Assembly: GCF_019097595.1 (NCBI RefSeq)
Contig: NC_080723.1
Location: 8,345,011-8,409,010 of the forward strand
From: Hemibagrus wyckioides
Taxonomy: Eukaryota; Chordata; Actinopteri; Siluriformes; Bagridae
Direction of reading: 5' to 3'
DNA length: 64,000 nt
Positions 44,201-56,561 of this stretch are shown here, piece after piece; positions within the stretch are counted from its first letter, which is position 1, and each line of letters starts with the position of its first letter. A program made the position numbers and the translations under genes. The notes below the pieces were generated by a model, which saw only the letters and a list, made by a program, of their open reading frames with translations, made no database searches and was not told where the DNA came from.

Positions 44201-46284
44201 TTGATCTACAAGTATGTGTCAGCATGTGTATGCCATATATATATTTAACGGGTGAAACCATCCAAATCTGTGAGGAAGAAAAATGTGTCAAGTGAGATTG
44301 GGAAAAATGAAACCCAGAGACAGATGATGTCATCCAGACATCTATCCAGAGAGGAACAGCAGCCTAGTCAAAAGAATTCACCTTGGACCAATGACTGTAT
44401 ATATATGCATGGACTGGGTCATGGAGAACCTGGAGCCAACCCAGGAGACTCATGGCACAAGGCAGGGTACAGTCACAGGGTACAGTGGACAGTGTAAAAT
44501 CACATACACCCATTCACACACTATGGACAATTTAGAGATATCAATCAGCCCACAGCCCATGCCACAACCCATGGACTGTGGGAGGAACCTGGAGGAAATC
44601 TCTGAGTCAAGTGGAGATCAAATGGAAACTCATGGCTGAGCCGGGAATCGAACCTCCAACCCTGGAAGTGTGAGGCAGCTAGCCACTGTACCTTGTTCAT
44701 TGTGAGACATCTTGATTGTGCAATGACAAAGCCAGTATGGAGCCAGATGTTGAGCAGTAGATACGGCCGGTTGGATAGTGCGTTCACCTCTCAGTAACAT
44801 CTTTCATTTTCTTTCTGAATTCCATCTACAATCAACTGTCTCTATATCTTATGCAGAATAACCTCCAAAATCCTAACAAGTCGACTTCAAAGCTCCACAG
44901 AAATTGCAGAAACAGCTCTTTTGGTGAGGTCACATCCTGACATGGGTTTTCACACCACTGCTATGCTGATGACAACTAACTCATCCTTTCCTCCCTCTGA
45001 CTCCCATGTTTTTGAATGCATCTCATCATGATGAGATGAGATCATCATGGATGGCATCAGCAGTGGAAAGGATACAAGGTCTCCTTTTTGACCGGTCACA
45101 TCTCCTCTGAATCAGTAAGCCAAAGAAACTGTGTGTGTGTGTGTATCATCTCCTAATCAAATTTATTATACAGACTGTTATGCAGAAGCTAAATATAGAC
45201 AAGAAGAAGCCTCTTCAGGTCAAATATGCACAATGAGCAGCTCCATAAGCCTTCAATAAACTTCTTGAAATAAAATAATTACATTTTTACCAGTGTATTG
45301 GACTGTGTAGGGGTTTTTTTCCCATACAAACACTGTGTACACTAAAGAGACATCCATACAGACCATTTGTCTCTATTGATTGATCTGAGATAAGATATGT
45401 ATCACATAGACTGATCTCCACACACCTGATTCTCAACTGGCTCATTTCATGAAATAAATCAGCCCCTCTTCAGTCCATCGCGTGGAAAGGGTTCTCAGTG
45501 TGTGCATGGTAGTGAGAGAAAAGATCCTGAATGGAGGAGATCCTTAAAAACGTATTTGAGAATGATGAGAGTTGATGATCAACTCGTCTTTGGTTTACAT
45601 AATGCCAAATGTGTCCCAAGACTTTTTTTTAATTTAAAGTAGTGGGATGTTCTGCTGTGGCCAAGTTAGTCACCTGAGCAGAGTCTGAGCTTGCTGAAGA
45701 CAAAACACCTTAAGAACAAGCAGGAAGTGAAGACAGCTGCAGTAAAGACCTCCAATATACCGTGGTAGACACCTACAATAACAATAACTATATCTATGGA
45801 CCTGCAAATCACAATGTCTGATTTGCTATATAAGACACGAGCTAGTTAGCAAACTAATGTCTTAGAAAATTAGCTAGTTAGCAAGCTGATATAGTTGATA
45901 TACAGTTCAAAGGAAACTGAGCAAAAAAAGCTCAAGAGAAAATGACTTCAGCAAACACTGACTTTCCTGTCAAGCGCAAGAGAATTTTATTTGGAAAATC
46001 CGCTTTCTTTACACACACTGCCTCAGCGCTCACATGTGAGATTTCTTCACTTATGTCCAATCTTCTCCTGAAAGAGAGAAAGTCTCTTGTGTATGTCGTA
46101 TGTGTGTCGTTATTGTGTGCATCTCGTCTACGATAAAGGTGAAGATCATGGAGGAAATAAGTGTGAATACAGTTCGGAAACTCTAGAGATTTCGTGAGAG
46201 AGATTGTATGTTTTGCTTAAGCAAAGCATTGCCCTGAAGAGAGGAAATCTCTTTTATACAGCATATTATAATCTATGTCTCTCA

Positions 46285-46318
<34 letters not shown>

Positions 46319-46391
46319 GCTCTTATGTGTGAAAGCAAGCCGCACCACAGCAAGTGATTTATAGAAGTCGTTTCTGGCAACATCCATCGCT

Positions 46392-46438
<47 letters not shown>

Positions 46439-46919
46439 CCATTTCATGACAGGTTAAAGGTTAACCATATCGTAAGAAGCTTAATAAGAACACAGACCCT
46501 GAAAAGCCGATATAAAAGTCGATACTTTCTCTTCTGATATAAATTCATTCAGAACTCTCTGGAATTATTGGCACTGTTCATAAAAATGAAAATAAACTGT
46601 ATAACTAATTAATGATAATAAATAACAATTACATTAATTGTACAATACTCATACCCTCATTTATCTTTACTAAGCACTTTAATCAGGGCTGCGTAACACA
46701 TGCATAACACAATACACACACAACACAGCATAAAACATGCATAACACAATACACACACACACACAAACAACACAGCACAAAACATGCATAACACAATACA
46801 CACACACACACACACACACACAACACAGCACAAAACATGCATAACACAATACACACACACAACACAAAACATGCATAACACAATACACACACAACACAGC
46901 ACAAAACATGCATAACACA

Positions 46920-46953
<34 letters not shown>

Positions 46954-49900
46954 CACAGCACAAAACATGCATAACACAATACACACACAACACAGCACAA
47001 AACATGCATAACACAATACACACACAGCACAAAACATGCATAACACAATACACACACAACACAGCACAAAACATGCATAACACAATACACACACACACAC
47101 ACACACAGCACAAAACATGCATAACACAATACACACACAACACAGCACAAAACATGCATAACACAATACACACACAACACAGCACAAAACATGCATAACA
47201 CAATACACACACACAACACAGCACAAAACATGCATAACACAATACACACACAACACAGCACAAAACATGCATAACACAATACACACACAACACAGCACAA
47301 AACATGCATAACACAATACACACACAACACAGCACAAAACATGCATAACACAATACACACACACACACAACACAGCACAAAACATGCATAACACAACACA
47401 CACACACACAACACAGCACAAAACATGCATAACACAACACACACACACAACACAGCACAAAACATGCATAACACAATACAATGATGTATATAAAATGTAT
47501 ATAAAATTAACAAAACATGCATAACACTACACACACACACAACACAGCATAAAACATGCATAACACTACACACACACACAACACAGCACAAAACATGCAT
47601 AACACAATACACACAACACAGCATAAAACATGTATAACACTACACACACACACACACAACACAGCATAAAACATGCATACCACAACACACACAACACAGC
47701 ATAAAACATGTATAACACTACACACACACACACAACACAGCATAAAACATGCATACCACAACACACACAACACAGCATAAAACATGTATAACACTACACA
47801 CACACACACACACACACACAACACAGCATAAAACATGTATAACACTACACACACACACACAACACAGCATAAAACATGCATACCACAACACACACAACAC
47901 AGCATAAAACATGTATAACACTACACACACACACACACACACAACACAGCATAAAACATGCATAACAGTACACACAACACAGCACAAAATATGCATAACA
48001 CTACACACACACACACAACACAGCACAAAATATGCATAACACTACACACACACACACACACAACACAGCACAAAATATGCATAACACTACACACACACAC
48101 AGCACAAAATATGCATAACAAAACACACACAGCATAAAACATGCATAACACAACACACACAACACAGCATAAAACATGCATAACACACACACACACAACA
48201 CAGCACAAAACATGCATAACACTACACACACAACACAGCACAAAACATGCATAACACTACACACACAGCACAGCACAAAACATGTATAGCACAATACACA
48301 CATACAACACAGCACACAGTACATGTATGCAAGATGACTGCCACATTTACTATATATTGCTTATGTACATCCTCAGAAATTAACATCAACACTGTGTGTG
48401 TGTGTGTGTATATGTGACTGACACTGTGCTCACTAATGAATAATCAAATTGTATATATAACAGTACATATACAACGATCAGGCATAACTTTATGACCACT
48501 TGCCCCCTTTTGCTGCCAAAGCAGCCCTGACCCATCATGCACTGTGTATTCTGACACCTTTCTATCAGAACCAGCATTAAGTTCTTCAGCAATTTGAGCA
48601 ACAGTAGCTCGTCTGTTGGATCGGATCACACGGGCCAGCCTTCGCTCCCCACGTACATCAATGACCCTGTCACCGGTTCACCCTGTCACTTGTTCTTAAC
48701 AAGAACTTAGCTTTGAATGATGTATATAAAATTGTCAGTCTTTAAGTTGAACTTTTTCCTCCTATGCTCTCAAGAGTCCTGGCTTCTGGTGTATGCTGTA
48801 AAGGAGCTTTTCAGACTTGTATGTGGTGATGGAGCTTTGGTGGTGTGAAATCTTCTGTGATTGGTTCATGATGTTCCCTTTCTGAAATATGACTCCCCTC
48901 ACAAATCATACTCCTCTATGCATGCACACACATCACACAGTTTAATACACAGCTAGCATCAAGACCGTACATGGAAGAGTTTATAAACGTAAATCTGTAG
49001 GTACTAATTGAAGTAGTTTGGATAAAGGATAAAGAAAATACATGGCAGATCTATTCAACTTGGAAGCTTGGAAGGGAAGGAATAAAGCTACGATGCTGCC
49101 AAAGTAAAACTGCTGCACAAAGATGCAGGGTGAGTGTGCTATAGACATTTTTTTATTAGTGCAGGTGAGGTTTCGAAGTAAAGTACTGTTTAATATTTCC
49201 CATTATTTAATCACAAGTCCAATACAATTTCAGGTCTCTGTTTTCAAATTTAAAATTAACTTTGCTGATTGCCTAAAGTGTGTGTGTGTGTGTGTGTGTG
49301 TGTGTACCTAGTGATTGCTTGGATGAAAGGCCACCCTGTGTAAAGTCTACAGCACATGAAAAAGAATGAGGAATAAAAGCAACACAAACACTTCCAAAAG
49401 ATTCTGACATTAACCAGGAATGCATCAAGCTCCAGGTGATGACCTTTAGATAGAGAAGACACTACTTACTGGAACACACACCCTTTGGATGCTCTAATTT
49501 ATTATAGTGTGTGTGTGTGTGTGTGTGTGTGTTTGGAACCACAACAGCTTGATATTCTTGCTACAAATAGCTGTGATAGCTGTGACTATCACATAGCCAT
49601 ACTCTGCAAAAATGTTTAAATTAAATAAAAAAGAATAATAAACAGATACAGAGAGGAAATTAATCATCGGTTAAAAAAATAATAATTTTGTCTATGGACA
49701 CCTTTGATTTTCCTCTGTAGGCATTTTTTGTTTACTTTATTTCATCCACAGAGATGAGCAGGAAGAGAGGAAGTAAGAAGTGGGGGGGGGAGACAAATTT
49801 ACTCAGAAGAAGTGTAGAAAGAGATATGTTATCAGATATTAGAGATTTTCTCAATATACTGTAAGAAACTAGACTAGGTGTCCAGAATTTATTTAATATA

Positions 49901-52762
49901 GATTGTTGATATGCTGAATATTTCTGTTTATTATCAGCGATAGGAAGGAGTCTCTAGTGTCAGCACTGTGTAACAGCCAGTACTTTTACAGCCACTGTTC
50001 AACTGTGGTCGAATTCTCGAATCTGATTGGTCAGAAGGTGTGCATTACTTCTTTCTCTTTGGTTCTTGCTTTATTGCTCCTATATTAACAGCTCATACAC
50101 AGGAGCAGCAGATGCTGCATATTAGCTACGGCTATTTTAAAACAGATTTTAAAATATGAATTGCTTAACAAATGAAAACGTATCATATCTGATGTGGTGA
50201 TTTCTGTTTTCTGTTAAGATGCACTCCACTGAACTGTCTCGCATGTGTGTTATTCTTTCCTTTTTTTTCCAAAAAAGATCAGCCTATAATGGTTTATAGC
50301 TGCTATAGCCTGAGCGATACAGTCTCACACGTTCTCACAGATAACATAAATGGTTAAAAATTATGACTTGTAATTCATTAATAAATTTTAAATTGTATTG
50401 TAAACGTTGGCAAATTGCTGTGATATAAAAGGAATAAAACACTTCAAGGGATACTGTTATAGGAAAATATTTAACATAACATGGCCATCATGTTTATTTT
50501 CTTGCATATGTTAATTTATTTTTATTATATTACTGAAGTAACTAGGTATAGTAGATCATGTTAATTGTAATCAGCTGTATATTATACTGTATTTATTGGT
50601 TCACCAAAATGAATGAAACGCAGTGGATCACATTAAAAAGTGCCACATCGCATAAAAAAGCAGTGCTGTTATTCAATCTAACACCAAATATATCATTTAC
50701 AGTGAAAAAACTCACACCAGCTTGGCACTAAGTCAGGCAGCATAATGATGACCGACAGATTGAGAAATTGTGCAAGTTTCCATGATGATTAATCCATCAG
50801 CTCCTATAACACAGAGAGGCGTCCTGATGGCAACGAGTCATGATCAATCACAACTCATTATCACCCCTTGCACTCATCCATCACATCAAATGGGCACTCG
50901 GTGAAGCAGTGCTGGCTCAAGCTGCTCATTTATACTCATCTGAGCTTCGTTCTGTGGCTGCAGTTCTGTTGGGTAAGATGTGAGGTATGAGGAACAACAA
51001 GACTGTGTCCTGATGTTTCACTCGAATCGTTTAAAGATCTCAGCCATGTGAGAGATGAACCGCTGTTGCTCATTTTTTTACACCCAGTTTTTTACCCCAA
51101 GTGTACGTTTTCATCCAGAGAGGCAAAAACAGGCAGTTTTTAAAACAATTCTGACATATTAGCTGCATCTGAATATCCAACTACTCTACTATACAGTAGG
51201 AGAGAAACAGTACACCAAAGGTGCAGTATGTCCAGATTCTCAATATTCATAAAACTGTAGGTTAGAAAAACCTAATGACCTAATGATCTACTTCCACCAA
51301 GATTCTGCCACATGGAGCCAATGCACAGGACTAGTCAGAGCTAAGTGCTGTAGTTATTAAAGGCTGGGAACATGAAGGATGTAGTATGTCTGGATTGATA
51401 CTTGACACATATGCTGATCAGTACACACAGTCAATGGCCAAGCAGTAGGCACTGAATCAAAAACAGCAGGCACTGAATCCAATGCACATGGAGCCAATGC
51501 ACACTGTGCTATCCCATAATGCAACAGGACTAGTAAAGAGCTAAGTGTAAATGTAGTTTGTCCGGATTGTATTCATACTAGAGACATACACTGACCAGGC
51601 ATAACATTATGACCACCTGCCTAATATTGTGTTGGTCCTTTGGTCCTTGTCAAACTCGCTCAAATTCTTACTCTTGCCCATTTTCCTGCTTCTAACACAT
51701 TAGCTTTGAGGACAAAATTTTCACTTGCCCAATATATCCCACCCACTAACAGGTGCCATGGTGAAGAGATAAGCAGTGTTATTCACTTCACCTGCCAGTG
51801 ATCATAATGTTATGCCTAATCGGTGTATACTGATCAGTACACGCTGTCAATGGCCAAGAAGTAGACTGAATCAAACACAGCAGGCACTGAATCAAATAAA
51901 GTAGACACTGAATCAACTGCAGTAAATCCTGAATCAAATGCAGCAGGCACTGAATCAAAAGCAGCAGGCACTGAATAGAGTGTAGTAGCCACTGAACTGA
52001 ACACAGACACAGTACCTGATTTCACACATTATCCAACCTTTTTTTCCCCTCGGTCTACCTACAGCATATAGATAAGCTCCTCAGCTCCAAGGACACTCTG
52101 CTAAACCTATAATATCTCTCTAACTTCCACTTTAACATTCAGAGCAGCTTTAAAGGCACGCAGCCCTGTGTTCATAACTTACAACCCTCATGACAGCTCC
52201 AGAGTATCCATAGTAACCATTTATCAAGGCTGAGAAGACAGATAAACCTAAATAATATTCCAGCAATACACAGATCAGCTTCAAATTTAACATGAACTTA
52301 AAGTTGATTTCATTATTAAAACATTTCATCATGCAGCAAGTAAAGCACAGCATTTCACTGGATTACTCTCAGAATCCTCAACGTTTAAGCAGGATCTTTG
52401 TATGGTCCCAGACTTGATAAAATACACACTTGATCTGGTTAGAATCCAAATTGTACGTGTGTGTGTGTGTGTGTGTGTGTACCTTGATGTATCCTCCAGT
52501 AGATACGAGGACCTTGTTATCAGGAGAGAAGTGCAGATCAGTCACCCAGCCTCCATGGAAAGAATCCATCGAGTCCTTGCTCTCTAAGGAGCAGATCTTC
52601 AGCAAGGTTCCATTCAGCATGCTCCAGAGCTGCATGTAGGAAAAATAACAAGGAGAAAGGCATTTATCACCCTGTGGCAGAGGGGGCATCGCCGAGCCAG
52701 CAGGTAACATGTGATGGTTCTCACCTGTGTGTTATTACTGCCAGTCTACTTATATATTTATA

Positions 52763-52857
<95 letters not shown>

Positions 52858-53099
52858 CACTGAAAATAAAAGAAGCCTGAAGCTCTGTGAAAGTTGCCGA
52901 TTTTCTCCCTTATTTAGTCTTGTCCATTTCTCTCCCATCAGGGAAGACAAAAGCTATCACATGCTTCTTCTGAGACACGTAAAGTCAGCATCATTTCAGA
53001 CTGCTGCTCATGCTGATAGTGTCACAGTGCAGCGTCCCACTGGCAGAAAAGCATTACCTGCCCCTTCTGCATGCATGACCTCACATGGTTATCTAGTGT

Positions 53100-53146
<47 letters not shown>

Positions 53147-53945
53147 AAGAGAGAATGCGAGAGAATGCCCCTCCAACAGCCACTGACTGACTAGACTTAT
53201 GGACTCCATAAACCATGTTCACTGCATGTAACAAAATGACAATATCTATCCATCTATCCATCCATCCATCCATCCACCCACTTTCTGTAGTACTTATCCT
53301 ATTCAGGATTGTGGGGAGCCTGATGCCTTAGAGCACAAGACTGGGTATACCCTGACCGGCATGCCAACTGATCACAGGGCACAAACACACACACTCACAC
53401 ACTACAGACACACTACCAAGGTGCCAATCAGCCTACCTGTGGGAGGAAACTGGAGTAACCCAGAGGAAAGGGTGAAGGCAAAAATCAAACCCCTAACCCC
53501 AATCAAACCCACCCTCAGAGGTATGAGGCAAATGTGGGGAACCTGGATCTTAGGGGACTATGGGCACAAGGTGGGGGACACCCTGGAGTAAGTGTCAATC
53601 CATTATTTTTTCTGCAATGAGTGCTTTTACACTGTTATGTTATTAGACCAGAACTAGTCAATGTAACAGTACACGGTGTACTGGAGCACAGACAGAAATG
53701 ATAGCATGCTAGGTTTCTATGGGAACTAAACTAGTGCATTTTATCTTCCTCGTCCTTGCCAAAGCAACCAATGTATAAATAAAACGAGTTTGAGCGAACG
53801 TGACACTCGAGGGCTTGAATTGCACAAATCGAGGCTTCCATCTCTCTCTTTCTCTGAGCACCGTGTTTAAAGGATGAGACACAGCTTCTGTAGTTTATAC
53901 AACACAACTCCAAAGCTCTTTCTCACAGCCAAAAAGCTTGAGAGT

Positions 53946-53980
<35 letters not shown>

Positions 53981-56519
53981 CGTGTTTGACAGTTTTGGCA
54001 ACAGCAAGAGGTATGTTTGCGAGGAGCAGAAAGGATGGAAGAAGAAAGGAGAGGAGAAAGCAAGTGAGAGTTCAAAGAACGGAAGTTGAAATCATTGTTC
54101 TGGCTGGGTTTTGCCGTCTTTTCCTCATTAGGAGGCTGCTTGCTGCTTTTTGAAGGCCCATAAACATTTACAGGGCATAACACAGCTGTTCTCAAACCCC
54201 CTAATCTCTCATACAGAAATGTTCCAATCATTACTTATACATATTCAAAATAAACAGAACACACACACAGATGACTGAAAATACCATCACTACCCGTGTG
54301 TTCCTCTCACAGCCCTGGTCAACAAGTTTGTGCTTATTTGTCCATGCCAAGTTCAAACTTGATAACAGCATTATATACAAATACCAGTGTGAAGGCAATT
54401 TTCAAATTATTGCAAATATTCTGATGAATATGAATTTAATGATTTCAGAGAATTCTCTAAATAGGGCCCCTGGTGGTCCAGCTCTCAGTGCCGGTTCCAA
54501 GCCTGTATAAAAACGGGAGGGTTGCGACAGGAAGGGCATCCGGCGTAAAACCTGTGCCAAATCATTCGGATCAAATGATCCACTACAAACAGCAGCCCCT
54601 GCCGTTACACAAAACAAATGCTAGAATTAAAAAATAAATAAAAATAAAATACAGATCTCTAAATATCTGAAAATCCGTAATCGGTAATGCAACTTGCAGA
54701 GATTTTTGCGCTATTTTCTACTTGAATTGCTGAAACTGCAAGTACAGGATTCTTCTGAATTTTGTAAAATTGATATCTTCTCTGAATATAATGGAGTTTG
54801 CTTGATTTTGTTCATTTCTGTGATCACAAAATCATTAAATCCCTCAAGGAACTCAATAGTCTTGCTCATCTTAAACTGACTTGCTATTTAAATACAAACG
54901 TAAATATAAATATGTAAAAATTTCTTAATGACGTTTAGGGTTGGTCTAGAAATATATTTAATTTGTTTATATAATTGAAAGAAATATAAACATGCACACA
55001 CTCAATAACAGGATTTCGTTTTCTGAATTTCCAAGACGTTTATGGATGCGCATAAAAAAAAAATGCTTGTATGTTTGATGTCCACATAAATCCATTCATA
55101 TCCACCTTGATAGATGAAGACTGCTGTCCTAATGTCTTCATCTACTTCAGCAAGTTTTCCCCTGACAGTGTGTGATGATGCAGAAGAAGGTGTGTGGCTA
55201 GGTCAGGTGAATATGTGGTAAAGGTGTAAACTGTGGTTAAAATAAGGTTAGCCGATGTGACAGGAACAGTAATGTTAATGCTGACGTCAGACTCAGAGTT
55301 GGAGATGTTTTTATTTCCGGACTCACCCTGATCTCGCCATTGTCGTCACCAGTGGCAAGGTGCTTGCTGTCCCAGGAGAAGCGGCAGCTGCGCACACAGG
55401 CTTTGTGGCCTTGCAGGAAGAACACCATGCTCCATGATGAACAGCTCCACACCTGAGGGCACACAAGTCATTTTTCTAAGTCTCTCTGGGATCAGTGGAG
55501 CAGCGTTAGTGTGTTAATGCTACGGCTGATCCGATCACAGCGAGAGAATCACTAAAGTGGTTTACAAGCAGACAGACAGCCATGAATGTGTCAGTGAAAA
55601 GCTCTTCAGCACATAGCAAAGCAAAACACAGCTTTCACTCATTATTCGTGTGTATGTGTGTGTGTGTGTGTACCCAGGGTAATGGCCCACAGTGTTAATT
55701 AACCAATGTTGGACTACAGTCTGCACGGTTAATGAGCATTCCAGCAGCAGCAGGATGAGTGTGCCAAATACAGAGCCATACTGCAATCCACACACACACA
55801 CACACACGCACACACAAGCCTGCATGAAAAGATCAGCGGTGTGAAAAGATCAGTAGGGTGGATGAAACAGACAGAAGAGCTTTATGCCTGTATATTGTGC
55901 TGTATCCTTTACTAGAAATTCTCTTTCTTTAGCTTCAGTAGTTCTAGGAATGATGTGCTTGATGAACATACACACACACCTATACATATACATACACACA
56001 CACCTATACATACACACACACACACACACCCCTACTGAGCTCTGAATCTTTGAGCAATTCTGCTTTTTCTCATCACCAGACTTCTGAAGCCCTTTTACTC
56101 ATGAAAGTCTTCACTCAGCTGATCCTCATATTTACATATCTCCTGTGTTAATAAACCCAGATCATGAATTAAACGGATTTTGTCTCAACTTTAAGAGAAC
56201 AAATCATAGTAAGTATTAGGCTTATAAGAATATAACAATATCATCGTCTCTACACAATATTACAATGAAACGAAATCCACTAAGGTTTATCGCTGATTTT
56301 TATTCTCATATTACTAAATGTGCAAAGTGTTACACATTTTAGCAACTCAGTGGAGTACGCTTGTGGAGTTCTCACTCACAGATAGACCAAATGAGCTTCT
56401 TATACTCTAAAGCAAAATGAGAGAGCAGTCAGCTGACATGTGAAACAATTTTTTTGTAACTAATATTTTCAGTAAACATTTTAGTCGTGGTGGAGCTCAA
56501 GTCCCATGGGTCACACACA

Positions 56520-56561
<42 letters not shown>

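Larger units (their letters stand above)
39914..52482 (-). other. APAF1: APAF1 last intron, 12.6 kb, repeat-filled
   Basis: It holds SINE-like units, a split local duplication, reversed Tc1-family pieces, a LINE reverse-transcriptase scrap, a 37-bp minisatellite, several AC/GT microsatellites and a small MITE. Stretches with nothing recognisable: 43320-44400 (A-runs only), 45780-46280, 48720-49270, 50100-51440, 52000-52480. Confidence 0.85.
52630..55326 (-). other. APAF1: APAF1 intron
   Basis: 2.7 kb with a long TA tract (52762-52856), GA tracts (53098-53144, 53945-53980), SINE-like units (53245-53590, 54465-54610) and AT-rich unique DNA (54620-55320). Confidence 0.85.

Noticed and set aside
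46657..47624. Open frames up to 313 residues on the - strand, rich in Cys, Val, Leu and Met
   Set aside because: Produced entirely by the 37-bp minisatellite; all three frames carry the same peptide in rotation, with no start context or splice support.
46685..48325. CRISPR-like regular repeat
   Set aside because: No unique spacers: the whole unit repeats, and the genome is eukaryotic.
52674..53194. Ile-Tyr repeat frames
   Set aside because: Translation of the TA tract.
55237..55464. Extended reading of the APAF1 exon into flanking intron
   Set aside because: The frame runs past a good GTGAGT donor; homology with APAF1 ends exactly at the splice site.
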